A stretch of DNA of 64,000 nt. Source: Paenibacillus roseus. GTDB lineage: Bacteria > Bacillota > Bacilli > Paenibacillales > Paenibacillaceae. Shown piece after piece: positions 9,112-18,527 of the stretch. The DNA lies in assembly GCF_016424485.1 (NCBI RefSeq), contig NZ_JAELUP010000072.1:59342-123341 (forward strand), read 5' to 3'. Numbering within the stretch: position 1 is the stretch's first letter; each line of letters starts with the position of its first letter. Under the pieces are notes generated by a model. The model saw nothing but the letters and a program-made list of their open reading frames with translations, searched no databases and was not told the DNA's origin. Both the position numbers and the translations under genes were made by a program.

Positions 9112-10921
9112 AACCGCCTTCCTCCTCTTCACGTTGAATGAACGGCAGACGAATGCGGGCGGTTGTCCCTTCCTCGCGCTCGCTTTCATAGGATAAACCA
9201 TAGCTATGCCCATAGTAGAGGCAAATCCGGTCATGTACATTGCGCACCGCTACACCCGATCCCCCATTGCCCGCCTGCATCGGAGCGTTCGACTGCTGCG
9301 GCTTGCGAAACAGTTCGTCAAGCTGTCCTTTTGTCATCCCGACACCATTATCCGCCACTTCCATAATCAAGGCATCCGCCTCAAGACGCGCGCTGACTGT
9401 AATCATGCCGTCATCGACCAGATATTCAATACCGTGAATAATCGCATTTTCAATAAGTGGCTGCAGCACCAGCTTGAGCGTATAGCCGTTCAGCGCCTCT
9501 TGCTCCGCCTCAATGCGAAAATCAAACTTTCGTTTGTACCGCATTTGCTGGATGGTCAAGTAATGGCGGGCATGCTCGAGTTCCTCGCTCACTTTAATCG
9601 TCCGTCTGCCTTTGCTGAGGCTGATGCGGAACAGTCTGGACAGCGATGTAATCATCGTGATCGTTTCTTCTTTCTTGCTCATACCGATCATACGCACGAC
9701 AGAATTCAGCGTGTTGTAGAGGAAATGGGGGTTGATTTGCGCTTGAAGCGCTTCCAATTCATATTTGCGTTTGGACTCTTGCTCCATAATATTCTGGTGC
9801 ATCAGCCCGCGAATTTTCTCCACCATCAGATTAAAACGGCTGGACAACTGCACGACTTCCAACGGCCCTTTGAGCGGCAGCATCACTTCGAAGTCTCCCC
9901 GCTCAACCGACTTCATCTTCTCGCCCATCTGCCTGATCGGCCGGGTCAACATCGAAGCGAGCGGCACCGAGATGAGAAAGGCCAGCACAAGCACAACGCC
10001 GACCACTTGCACGATGTAACGGCTAAGTTCTTCACGGGTGGTCATCACTTCATCCAAATACGATACGCCGACGACTTTCCAGCCGATGTTGTCGATCGAC
10101 TTGACTGTGTTCAGCCGTTTGGAACCAGATACATTGTCGATATAGCTGACTTGGGATACGAGCGCTTTTTCCACACTTTCGTTGCGAAGCCCCATATAGA
10201 TGAGCTGCTGTTGCGGATGAAAAACGATGTTGCCTGCTCCTTCATCGATAATATAGACGTAGCCCCGCTTGCCGAGACTGACGCGGCTGCTCAATTCATC
10301 GATTTTTTTGAAATTGATATCGACGAGCAAGACGACATACATCGGTTCGCCATTATGCTGCACCGTAATGCCTTTGCTCATGGATACGACCCATTTGTAA
10401 GGACTGCCGTACAAATTTTGCACATGCGGCAGCGAAAAACTGAGATGGTTGGATACGCGGAGCGCCGAATGGAACCAGCTTTGCTCGGTGACGCGCGCAT
10501 TGTCGCTAAACGGCGCTTCCGGATAATTGCGCAGCAGTTCCCCCTGCTCGTTAAACAGGGCGATCGATACGATATCATCGCGGCTGCTCATAATAATGTC
10601 CAGTTGTTTCGTTACCTCCGTATTGCTCCATTCCCCTTCGGCAAGCATATGTTTCTCAATGGCCCGGTAAAGCTGCGCCGTCCCGTCCGCATAGTCGGCC
10701 AAGTTGTACCCTACCGAATCGACGATTTGCTGCATGCTGAGCGTAATGTTCTTCTCTGCGGCCCGCGAAAATTTGCCGTAAAGCAACAGCGCAACCATGA
10801 TGACAATGACAAGAATAAACGCCAGCAACGCCCACAAAATGATAGACTTGATGCTCCAGTTTAGCAGCCAGCCTCTGTCCCTGCGCGCCCACCCGGTCAT
10901 GTTGTTCCATACAGCTTTCAT
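9104..10921 (-). CDS. YesM-family sensor histidine kinase
   Basis: 605 residues. TM1 lies at about 28-50, followed by an extracellular Cache-like sensor region (to about 295), TM2 (about 300-322) and a HAMP segment (TRPIRQMGEKMKSVERGDFEV). The His_kinase domain carries the phospho-acceptor motif LQAQINPHFLYNTLNSV (about 400-416). A HATPase_c domain has an N-box (PLIENAIIHGIEY) and G-box (DNGVGM). The start overlaps the response regulator gene by ATGA. Kinases of this family sense carbohydrates or their binding proteins and phosphorylate a YesN-type regulator. The downstream sugar-binding lipoprotein and mgl genes point to a galactoside or related sugar as signal. Confidence 0.92.
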   Translation of the reverse strand: MKAVWNNMTGWARRDRGWLLNWSIKSIILWALLAFILVIVIMVALLLYGKFSRAAEKNITLSMQQIVDSVGYNLADYADGTAQLYRAIEKHMLAEGEWSNTEVTKQLDIIMSSRDDIVSIALFNEQGELLRNYPEAPFSDNARVTEQSWFHSALRVSNHLSFSLPHVQNLYGSPYKWVVSMSKGITVQHNGEPMYVVLLVDINFKKIDELSSRVSLGKRGYVYIIDEGAGNIVFHPQQQLIYMGLRNESVEKALVSQVSYIDNVSGSKRLNTVKSIDNIGWKVVGVSYLDEVMTTREELSRYIVQVVGVVLVLAFLISVPLASMLTRPIRQMGEKMKSVERGDFEVMLPLKGPLEVVQLSSRFNLMVEKIRGLMHQNIMEQESKRKYELEALQAQINPHFLYNTLNSVVRMIGMSKKEETITMITSLSRLFRISLSKGRRTIKVSEELEHARHYLTIQQMRYKRKFDFRIEAEQEALNGYTLKLVLQPLIENAIIHGIEYLVDDGMITVSARLEADALIMEVADNGVGMTKGQLDELFRKPQQSNAPMQAGNGGSGVAVRNVHDRICLYYGHSYGLSYESEREEGTTARIRLPFIQREEEEGGYE

Positions 10922-12564
10922 GGATGTGAAGGCTCCCCGCTCAAGCTGCGGCTGCGATATTCCTTCGGTGACACACCCACACCCTTTTTAAAACAAAAGC
11001 TGAAATAATTCGGATCGGCAAACCCGACCCGTTCGGCAATCTCGAACGCCTTCAGCTCGGTGGCGCGCAGCAACTCCTTCGCCGCCTCCATGCGAATGCT
11101 CATCAGATATTGCCCATAGGTCACTTTCACTTCTTTTTTGAATACACTGCTGAAATACCCCGCGCTTATATGCAGATAGACGCACACTTTCTGAATCGAC
11201 AACGAAGCGTCCATATAGTTCTCTTTCGTATAGCGGATCGCTTTCTCGACAAGCTCCTTGTATGCGGATTGCCGATAGCTGGCAATATGACCCATAATCC
11301 GGCTGCAAATATCGTAAAAGCCGCTTTGCATTTCCCGCAAATCCGCATAATTGAACAGTTCGCTATGTAATTGGAAACCTGGCCAGAACAAGGTGTCGAA
11401 CTGTACCCCGGCGTCTTTGGCTGTGCGCAGCACCGCAGTAACTACCTCCAACAAGTAGAGCTGAATATCGCTGTAAGCGAATGAAGCGTCATGAAGATCA
11501 GCGAACAAACGTTCCACCACTTCAGCCAACTCTTCCGCCGTGCCGACTTTCAAGCTGCGAATCAGCGCCTGTTCTTTCAGTTCATCAAGCCGCAGATGTT
11601 GATTGTCGCGCCGCTCCACATCGCAAATATCGATCACTTTGCCCGAACCGAGCACAAGCCGGTAATCCAGCGCCAGCAGCGCATCGGTGAACGAATGCTT
11701 CAGATGGGAGGCATCCGTGACTGCCGATCCTACGCCAATCGTAATCGGCAGCTTCAAGAAATGATCAATGCTGCGCAGCACGTTATCGAGCGTCCCCTGC
11801 AGCCGGCTATGCCACGCCTCATCACCTTCACCGACAGCCAGCAACACGATATGATTTTGATAAATAAAGTTGCTGCCCAGCCGCTCAGCATCCCATATTT
11901 CCTTCGCAATGTTCAGCATGGCGTGCAGCATTAAATCCACATCTCCCGATGCGCGCAGCGACTGTCCGGGTCCGGGGGAAGCTTCCTCCTCCGGGGAATG
12001 CAGCGCGATGGCGGCGACGACATAAGCATGGCCGTTCAGGCGCAGGCCGTAGCTTCTCGCTTTTTCTGCGATCAGCGCCTTTGGCAATCTGCGGGTGAGC
12101 AAGGAGGCGAGAAACGATTCGCCAAGCATCGGCAGACTGATGCGGTAATGCTCCTGCAGCCTCCGTATATCTTCACGATGGGACATCTCCTCTTCGATCC
12201 GCTGCCGGATGCGCAGCAGCAAATCTCTAAGCGTATCGGAAGAAAACGGTTTCAATAAATATTCATCGACATGCAGCCGGACGGCTTGTCTGGCATAGTC
12301 GAATTCGTCATAGCCGGTCAGAATGACCAGCTTCAGCAGCGGATTCAGCGTTCTTAATCTGCCCGCAAGCTCCAAACCGTTCATGAACGGCATGCTAATA
12401 TCGGTAATGACGACATCCGGATCAAGGCTTTCCATGAGTTCAAGCGCTTCCTTGCCGTTCTCCGCTACACCGGATACGATAAAACCGCATGCTTTCCAGT
12501 CCATCTCCAGAAGAAGCCCTTCCCTGACATCCGCCTCATCATCCACAAGCAGCACTTTATACAT
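10918..12564 (-). CDS. YesN-family response regulator with AraC-type DNA-binding domain
   Basis: 548 residues from the ATG at 12564, placed behind GAGGGTGG; an upstream in-frame start at 12582 lacks an RBS. The N-terminal receiver (YKVLLVDDEADVREG) has its phospho-acceptor Asp near residue 55 (VVITDISMPFMNG) and the conserved Lys in YLLKPF. A long linker follows, then two AraC/XylS helix-turn-helix motifs at the C-terminus (SIQKVCVYLHISAGYFSSVFKK and AFEIAERVGFADPNYFSFCFKK). First gene of the regulator-kinase-binding protein operon. It probably activates the mglBAC-like operon; the target site was not identified. Confidence 0.93.
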   Translation of the reverse strand: MYKVLLVDDEADVREGLLLEMDWKACGFIVSGVAENGKEALELMESLDPDVVITDISMPFMNGLELAGRLRTLNPLLKLVILTGYDEFDYARQAVRLHVDEYLLKPFSSDTLRDLLLRIRQRIEEEMSHREDIRRLQEHYRISLPMLGESFLASLLTRRLPKALIAEKARSYGLRLNGHAYVVAAIALHSPEEEASPGPGQSLRASGDVDLMLHAMLNIAKEIWDAERLGSNFIYQNHIVLLAVGEGDEAWHSRLQGTLDNVLRSIDHFLKLPITIGVGSAVTDASHLKHSFTDALLALDYRLVLGSGKVIDICDVERRDNQHLRLDELKEQALIRSLKVGTAEELAEVVERLFADLHDASFAYSDIQLYLLEVVTAVLRTAKDAGVQFDTLFWPGFQLHSELFNYADLREMQSGFYDICSRIMGHIASYRQSAYKELVEKAIRYTKENYMDASLSIQKVCVYLHISAGYFSSVFKKEVKVTYGQYLMSIRMEAAKELLRATELKAFEIAERVGFADPNYFSFCFKKGVGVSPKEYRSRSLSGEPSHP

Positions 12565-12650
12565 TTGTCCAACCACCCTCATTAGCTAATGAAACAACAA
12601 CTTCTCGATTAAAAAAGCGATGTCGGCGTGTGGTGACACCCGTACCGTCC

Positions 12651-12678
12651 CACCGCGCGCTGGGAGCTGCGCGCGGTG
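12651..12678. repeat. GC-only 10-bp hairpin upstream of the YesN-like gene
   Basis: CACCGCGCGC-TGGGAGCT-GCGCGCGGTG is a perfect 10-bp stem, 87-114 bp before the regulator start. No T-run follows directly. It could be a 5' UTR hairpin, an operator or the edge of a mobile element relic. Confidence 0.5.
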
Positions 12679-12900
12679 CAGAAGGCCATTCGACGAAGGT
12701 TTCGACATTCCATCCAATTCCTCCATGAATCCACATCCAGTCGTAACCTTATTTACCTTTATTTTACAACAAAAATAAGCCGTTTTTCCGGAAAAATGAA
12801 CAGAACCACACAAACATTCCATGAAAGAGACGGCTTTTTATGCGAGCCTGGCGGCTATTAGTGAAGAGTATATCATGCAACTACCACTTTCACTAGGGGG

Positions 12901-13700
12901 ATGAAAGAAAAGGCGGCTGCAAACCACCTCATACATAAACGCCTTGACATTGGACATGTTAAAGAGCCCGAAGAAGTCGAATCGATCGTCGAGGCGGTCG
13001 GCTATGTCGATAAGGCGCGAAAATTCACCGTTTATCATTTGCTTCACTATTGGGTTGCCGCAGCAAGTGAAGCAGGGTCAGGGTATCGTTTTTGGCGCGG
13101 ATCATGCTGCTTGTAGTGGCTTGTCTCCTGTTCACTATTCCTGTTTCTCCGGAAAAGCAGCCGATGTACCGTTTGTTGTGCTTAAAGAACTGTTTCAACT
13201 TCTAGTCCGTAAATGCAATCGGGAAACGAGGCGGAAGTTGGCGTTCCCTAAGGAACTGCTGCTGATTGACTCGACCACGATGACGGTTGGGAAAACCCGG
13301 CTGCCATGGGCTCCCTTCCACGGAGAACGAGCTGCAGTTAAACTGCACGTTGCTTTGCGGGCGGAAAACGGGCAGCCCCTTAGCGTCACAGAAACAATTA
13401 GCACAAGGCACGATGGACCTGTATGCGAAACATTAGAAAACCTACACTTTATTATGGTCATGGATCGTGCGTACGTGCAAACTGGAACGATTGGATCGTT
13501 ACAAGCAAGACGGGCAATCCTTTGTCGTTCGACTCCGCGATAATGTTCATTTTGAAAAACCCTATGCGTTACGGCGGCAAGCTGCTGAAGATTCTCAGAT
13601 TGTTCGTGATTTCACTTGCCAATTGGGAACGCCACAGTGCCGTTCCAAGCAGCGTCATCGTGTCGTCATCTTTCGTGATTTTGAAGGATAAATTACAATA
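12901..13700 (+). pseudogene. Decayed IS4-family transposase
   Basis: Pieces of one transposase are spread over three frames. A first part is around 12901-13070 (FTVYHLLHYW). The core lies at 13130-13460, with the first catalytic Asp in LLIDSTTMTVGKTRLPW and the second in VMDRAY. A continuation at 13467-13691 (YKQDGQSFVVRLRDNVHFEKPY, RHRVVIFRDFEG) ends at a stop. At least two frameshifts separate them. The C-terminal Y-R-E-K box carrying the third catalytic residue is missing. The order matches the IS4 family. No terminal inverted repeats were found by eye. The element must be inactive. Confidence 0.8.
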
Positions 13701-14036
13701 AAGCCATACGCATTGCAATATTTTAATTTTTGAGCTATCATTTGGTCAATAATATCAAAACAAAGCGTAAACGGATTAGCCTTCTTTTGGCGGGCAATAA
13801 TTAAAAAAGCAGAACAAGGCAAAGTCATTGAAAGATGGCGACGCAAAGCTAAAGGGGCTAAGGTGTATGATCCAATTCACGATGCCAGCCAGTTACCGAG
13901 CGTGTATTCGAGCAATTCCCTTGTCGGTAATTTGTGGGAAGTGCTTTTTCTTTTGGAAAAAAAACGAAAATCAGTTCGTCATGATCAAAATGATATCTTT
14001 TTTATAGGAATCTTAATCATCCAGGGGGAGTCCGTC

Positions 14037-14414
14037 ATGTTAAGTGAACGTCATGAATCATTTCGCTACGAATTTTCACCGCCTATTGAATGCCAATTTA
14101 ATATTTCATTAGAAGATGGGTCGGATACGGAGAGCAATTTCGGAGTTGCCGAAATCCATAATATCAGTCCACATGGACTTATGTTTAGATCCACACTACA
14201 TATCCCTAAAGTCTGGGAATCGATTAAAGTCAAAATCAAGTTTACCTTGGTGAATATGGAGTTTCTTGTCGTGGGTCGCGTTCGGTGGAAGGAAATGTCC
14301 ACAGGAAGTTACTTATATGGGGTCCATTTAGAAAACGACGATGAACTTCAACAAAAAATAATTGATCATTTAAAAAAATTCTCCAGAAATAAACACAATA
14401 TGTCCACTAAATAG
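14037..14414 (+). CDS. PilZ-domain protein (probable c-di-GMP effector)
   Basis: 125 residues from the ATG at 14037 behind GGGGGAG; an upstream extension to 13863 has no RBS and runs into transposon debris. A single PilZ domain is seen, with the N-terminal ERHESFRYEF and the second motif EIHNISPHGLMF, corresponding to the (D/N)xSxxG element. The usual RxxxR pair is altered: His replaces the first Arg of the core motif, so ligand affinity may be lower. No membrane segment or partner domain. PilZ proteins of this size act as soluble c-di-GMP receptors in motility or exopolysaccharide control. No neighbour suggests the target. Confidence 0.75.
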   Translation: MLSERHESFRYEFSPPIECQFNISLEDGSDTESNFGVAEIHNISPHGLMFRSTLHIPKVWESIKVKIKFTLVNMEFLVVGRVRWKEMSTGSYLYGVHLENDDELQQKIIDHLKKFSRNKHNMSTK

Positions 14415-14480
14415 TATTGGTCCACTATTCATTTTACCTTCGAGTCTCTTAATCCAGGATTGGTGCCAGGAGGGACTTCC

Positions 14481-15365
14481 ATGCTTTCTCCGTTAGTTGA
14501 ACAAGAAGTTAACCGCTTATACCAGCTGCTGAATGAAGCACAAATCAGCTTTTTGCAAGACTATATCAAGCAAAACAAGAAGAGCAAGTGGCTGGAGAGT
14601 CTCGCCCGGAAAAAGGGAATTGTACTGGAGAAAAACCTGTCTTCCGATGAAGCGTGGGATAAGCTGAACGACTGGGAACTGCAAGAAATTTTGGACGGGG
14701 GCTATGGAAATCGTCCTTATCGCTGCGAATGCGGCATGGCGTTGCGCTTCTGCTACATTGTCCGCCATCGTAAGGAAAATCGAACGTTTCGACTGGGCGA
14801 AACATGCCTGGGAAATTATACACTGCTATCTGCCGATCTCATTAAGGATATTATCAACGGTTTTCATAAAATCGATCTGGAACGTGATGAGATTTTGAAT
14901 AAATTCGAACTGGGCTGGACACCGCCGCTTGACTATGCCAGTCTACCCTTGCCGGAAGATATTCAGAAGCAGATCGATGCCGGGCTTCCGCTTTCTTACC
15001 GCCAGACGAATCGCATCGAGAACCTGTTCAAGCCCGAATTATCGCGAAAAAGGAAACAACGCGAGCTGGACCATCTGACTCAGCTTCATGTGAGAAAAGC
15101 AGCGTTTACAGCTCGACAAGCCAGTCAGCCTGCTTCATTCATTCCTCCCGCCGAACGGATAACCTATGAATTGGTCCTTTCACGGCACGGCGAGCATCTG
15201 AATCAAATCAAAGAGAATGAGCTCCGTATAAAAAATCAGGTCATGCTTGCCAAATGGGAAAATGTGCAGCAGATGATCCTGAATTTACAGTGTCATGAAT
15301 CATTTGATTACTCTGGATTTTTAGCGGAGATGTTTGAGCTTTTGTATAATTTGGATTTATATTAA
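14481..15365 (+). CDS. Conserved-looking protein of unknown function with a Cys cluster
   Basis: 294 residues from the ATG at 14481 (RBS AGGAGGGAC). Not recognised. A central C-x-C-x7-C plus later C arrangement (YRCECGMALRFCYIV, then GETCLG, about residues 80-115) suggests a small metal-binding fold embedded in a helical, charged protein. The N-terminus (EQEVNRLYQLLNEAQISFLQDYI) looks like amphipathic helix. No signal peptide or membrane segment. It stands alone between the PilZ gene and a strong terminator. Cytoplasmic; a nucleic-acid-binding role is possible but unsupported. Confidence 0.7.
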   Translation: MLSPLVEQEVNRLYQLLNEAQISFLQDYIKQNKKSKWLESLARKKGIVLEKNLSSDEAWDKLNDWELQEILDGGYGNRPYRCECGMALRFCYIVRHRKENRTFRLGETCLGNYTLLSADLIKDIINGFHKIDLERDEILNKFELGWTPPLDYASLPLPEDIQKQIDAGLPLSYRQTNRIENLFKPELSRKRKQRELDHLTQLHVRKAAFTARQASQPASFIPPAERITYELVLSRHGEHLNQIKENELRIKNQVMLAKWENVQQMILNLQCHESFDYSGFLAEMFELLYNLDLY

Positions 15366-15384
15366 CCTGAACTGACTCGCACAC

Positions 15385-15432
15385 AAAAATGCACTTTGCC
15401 GGGCTTCCGCATTCCCCGCTAAGTGCATTTTT
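15385..15432. terminator. Bidirectional rho-independent terminator
   Basis: AAAAATGCACTT (15385-15396) pairs with AAGTGCATTTTT (15421-15432). The 24-nt loop is GC-rich, and T-runs flank the stem on both strands. It serves the convergent genes ending at 15365 and 15453. Confidence 0.85.
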
Positions 15433-15452
15433 TTACTTCTGTATCATTGTCG

Positions 15453-16610
15453 CTAGGCGGCAGCTTTCTTTACCTTTTTCGCTGGCGAGTTGCCGAAGAT
15501 AATCCAGGAGAACGGCACATATTTCACGACCAGTCCCACAACAATCCACGAGCAGACAAGAGCGAAGAAAAAGCCGCCCAAATACCACAGGTGAACGAGC
15601 ATCGAGTTGCCAGATGTGACCGGATTCGCCCGGTAAATCAGATTAAAGAGCGGATGAAGCAGATAAATTCCGAAGGACAACGCCCCAAGCTGGCTGATCC
15701 ATTTTATAAGCGTCGGTGAGAAATGACGGTAAATAAAGAATGCAATCTGCAGCAACACGACCGTCCCTAAATAGGTATGGGCATTCCACAAAAATTCATA
15801 CAACGTTGTATTGTACACTGTACCATACAATCTGCTTTGGAAATAGATATTTACATGGTTCAGCGCTGCGGTCAGCCATGCCGTCCAGAGCAGGACCCAG
15901 AACACCACTCTTCCCGGTGTCGCATTCTCACGGCTGGCAATCAGCCACTGCTTGATTTTCGGGAAGTAGCTTCCAAGAAAAGCGCCGAGCAGGAAGTATG
16001 ACATGTAGGAGAACATCCAGCTCCCCGGGTATTTCACTTGCCAGTAAAACTTATTCATAAATACGAAACCGTACTGAATCGCCAGACCAAGCGGAATACA
16101 CCATTTGAGCACAGCAGGATACTTCTTCAAAAACCATAAGGCTAACGGGAAAAACAGATAGAACTGAGCATTAATAAAAACAAAGTACAAATGGGTGTAT
16201 GCCTTGCCAATTATAAGCTGGGAACCAAAATGCTGCAGCGTCTCGATCACGCCCAGATCGCGCTTGTTCAGCACGTACATAATGGAATAATAGAGGACGG
16301 AGAACATGAAATACGGCACCAAAATATATTTCAGCCTTTTGGAATAAAAAGCGGTAATCAGGTTCTTCGTGTACGGACGCTCAAAGTAATTATAAAACAA
16401 CACAAAGCTGCTTAGAAAAATGAACGTCGGCGTTCCATATTTCATAAAGATGTTAACAAAATTATAGAGAAAGAAATAATTCGAATCTCTCAATCTCTCA
16501 GTCGCAAACGAAGTAGAATGCACGCAAAGCACGGCAATAATGCACAGTGCCCGCATAATATTAAGCTGCGGGATATTCTCTCGTCGCAATGGTGAGGTAG
16601 CAGTACTCAA
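15453..16610 (-). CDS. Membrane acyltransferase, acyltransferase-3 family
   Basis: 385 residues with about ten predicted transmembrane helices. The family's opening motif is present (IPQLNIMRALCIIAVLCVHS, residues about 13-32, carrying the catalytic-type His). Later loops fit too, such as the GTPTFIFLSSFVLFYNYF helix. Members transfer acetyl or other acyl groups to surface polysaccharides, peptidoglycan or lipids at the membrane. It is a single-gene unit; the start is TTG behind AAGGAG with long spacing, and no in-frame ATG is available before residue 19. Target glycan unknown. Confidence 0.8.
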   Translation of the reverse strand: MSTATSPLRRENIPQLNIMRALCIIAVLCVHSTSFATERLRDSNYFFLYNFVNIFMKYGTPTFIFLSSFVLFYNYFERPYTKNLITAFYSKRLKYILVPYFMFSVLYYSIMYVLNKRDLGVIETLQHFGSQLIIGKAYTHLYFVFINAQFYLFFPLALWFLKKYPAVLKWCIPLGLAIQYGFVFMNKFYWQVKYPGSWMFSYMSYFLLGAFLGSYFPKIKQWLIASRENATPGRVVFWVLLWTAWLTAALNHVNIYFQSRLYGTVYNTTLYEFLWNAHTYLGTVVLLQIAFFIYRHFSPTLIKWISQLGALSFGIYLLHPLFNLIYRANPVTSGNSMLVHLWYLGGFFFALVCSWIVVGLVVKYVPFSWIIFGNSPAKKVKKAAA

Positions 16611-16748
16611 GATTAGCTCGTCTCCTTTTGTAAATTTAGTTCGGATTTAAATTAAGATGTATGGCGATAAAGAACTAAATTCATTATAGCGGATACGAGC
16701 CAATATTGCCTGTCCTAATTGATGAATAATTGCTTAAAATTTCGACTT

Positions 16749-16771
16749 AAAACCAAAATAGTGCTTGACCT
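16749..16771 (+). repeat. Dispersed intergenic repeat, copy 1 (short)
   Basis: AAAACCAAAATAGTGCTTGA plus CCT. It differs from copy 2 (23052) by one base indel over 23 bp, then diverges. It lies in the 250-bp gap between the acyltransferase and gntK genes. Confidence 0.55.
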
Positions 16772-16860
16772 CTCCATACCGGCTCAATCTTAAATCAGTG
16801 TTCGATAGAAAAGCAAAGAGCAGCGGGGTACCGGGTAGACAAGCAGCAACCTGTTAACCA

Positions 16861-18405
16861 TCACTTACGCTGGAAAGCGGCAATGGCTCGGTATTCATCC
16901 TTCAGCTTGTGCGATAGACGAGTATAAATCGGCAGCAGTTCACGGTACAACGCCGCATTATCGAGGTCAGGATCATGCTCATGCGAAGCCCCTACCATCT
17001 CAGATACGGCATTCAGCGAATCAATTCGGCCTGTTGCATACAGTCCGAGTACGACGGCGCCCAGACAAGAGCTCTCGAAACTCTCCGGCACAACTACCCT
17101 CTGCCCGAATATATCCGCCAAGATTTGGCGCCATAGCGGAGAACGCGCAAAACCTCCTGTAGCCATTATTCGCAGCGGCTGGCCCGTCTGTTTCTCCATG
17201 GCCAAGAGCACCTCATACAGATTGAAGATGACTCCTTCCATAACCGAACGGATCATGTGCGCCTTCCCATGGCGCATCGTCAGTCCAAAGAAAGAACCAC
17301 GGGCATCCGGATTCCAGAGCGGCGCCCGTTCTCCTGTAAGATAGGGGTGAAAGAGCAGTCCGTCAGAGCCTGCTCGAATTGTTCCCGCCATCTCCGTCAA
17401 CAGATCGTACACATCCACACCGAGACTCCTTGCCTTCTCTTCCTCGTAAGCTGCCCACTGATCGCGTACCCAGCGCAGCAGCATTCCGCCGTTGTTGACC
17501 GCGCCGCCAATGACCCAGTGCCGCTCTGTAAGCGCATAGCAAAAGGTTCGACCCTGCGGGTCGGTAACAGGCCGGTCAATTACCGTCCGAATTGCCCCGC
17601 TTGTGCCGATCGTCACTGCCACCGCACCCGGCTCAATGGCATTCACCCCAAGATTGGACAGGACGCCGTCAGCTGCTCCTATAATAAAAGGCGTTGCCTC
17701 TGAAAGCCCCATAGCGGCGGCATATTCTTTGCGCAGGCCTTCCAGCTTATGCGTTGTCGGCACCAGTCTGGAAAGTTGCTCCCCTGTAATGCCTGCTATC
17801 AGGAGCGCTTCCTGATCCCAGTCCAACTGCTCAAGATTCATTAACCCTGTAGCCGATGCAACTGAGTAATCGACGACATACTCCCCGAATAGCTTGGCGA
17901 ATATGTACTCTTTAATGGAAACAAACTTGCTGGCCTTGTGAAAAAGCTCCGGCTTATCATGACGCAACCATAGGAGCTTCGTGATCGGCGACATCGGATG
18001 CACAGGCGTCCCTGTTCTGCGGTAAACTTCATGTCCTCCAAGCTCATGGCGGAACTTCTCCGACCATCCCGCACTGCGATTATCCGCCCAGGTCAGGCAG
18101 CGCATTAACGGCTGTCCCTCCGCATCTACAGGAATAACACTATGCATGGCCGAACTGAAAGAGACGAACATTACCTGCGAAGGAGTGATGCCGCCCAGAT
18201 TCATGACCTGTCTGACGACATCCAGCACCGCCGCGAAAATCTCTTCCGGGCCCTGCTCCGCGCTATCCGGCACCGACGTATAAAGCGGGTATTCGCGTCC
18301 CGCCCGGTTAATCGCGCGCCCGCCTTCCTGAAACAGCACCGCCTTTGTACTTGTCGTCCCGATATCTACCCCGATCATGTAGGAAGCGGAATCCATATTG
18401 CTCAT
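16861..18405 (-). CDS. gntK: Gluconokinase, FGGY family
   Basis: 514 residues. The N-terminal ATPase fold has GVDIGTTSTKAVLF (about 12-25); the FGGY signatures are TWADNRSAGW and GGFARSPLWRQILADIFGQ. Length and sequence fit Bacillus-type gluconate kinase, which phosphorylates D-gluconate to 6-phosphogluconate for the pentose phosphate pathway. RBS AAGGGGTG lies 9 nt before the ATG. The gene follows gntR, and a 14-bp palindrome matching the GntR operator sits 78 bp upstream. No gluconate permease or GntZ gene is in the window. A close alternative would be xylulokinase, but the GntR operator argues for gluconate. Confidence 0.9.
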   Translation of the reverse strand: MSNMDSASYMIGVDIGTTSTKAVLFQEGGRAINRAGREYPLYTSVPDSAEQGPEEIFAAVLDVVRQVMNLGGITPSQVMFVSFSSAMHSVIPVDAEGQPLMRCLTWADNRSAGWSEKFRHELGGHEVYRRTGTPVHPMSPITKLLWLRHDKPELFHKASKFVSIKEYIFAKLFGEYVVDYSVASATGLMNLEQLDWDQEALLIAGITGEQLSRLVPTTHKLEGLRKEYAAAMGLSEATPFIIGAADGVLSNLGVNAIEPGAVAVTIGTSGAIRTVIDRPVTDPQGRTFCYALTERHWVIGGAVNNGGMLLRWVRDQWAAYEEEKARSLGVDVYDLLTEMAGTIRAGSDGLLFHPYLTGERAPLWNPDARGSFFGLTMRHGKAHMIRSVMEGVIFNLYEVLLAMEKQTGQPLRIMATGGFARSPLWRQILADIFGQRVVVPESFESSCLGAVVLGLYATGRIDSLNAVSEMVGASHEHDPDLDNAALYRELLPIYTRLSHKLKDEYRAIAAFQRK

Positions 18406-18482
18406 ATTGTCTGCACCCCTTCAGCCAAATTATCTTGCGGGTGTAACTTGTACGCCAAAACTTCCGATAACTCAGTTTGTGT

Positions 18483-18496
18483 ACTTGTCGACAAGT
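18483..18496. promoter_or_regulatory. GntR operator in front of gntK
   Basis: ACTTGTCGACAAGT is a perfect 14-bp palindrome. The known B. subtilis GntR operator is ATACTTGTATACAAGTAT; here both ACTTGT and ACAAGT half-sites are kept and only the central two bases differ (CG for AT). It lies between gntR (stop at 18528) and gntK (start 18405), so gluconate should relieve repression of the kinase directly. Confidence 0.8.
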
Positions 18497-18527
18497 TGGT
18501 CTTGAAAAATCTGACTAAAGTCCAAGC

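Noticed and set aside
9206..10864. Plus-strand open frame of 552 codons
   Set aside because: Antisense shadow of the histidine kinase gene, rich in His and Arg as expected of a reversed frame.
13655..13846. Small minus-strand protein next to the IS4 relic
   Set aside because: No RBS and no family pattern; it lies in the debris between the transposase fragment and the PilZ gene.
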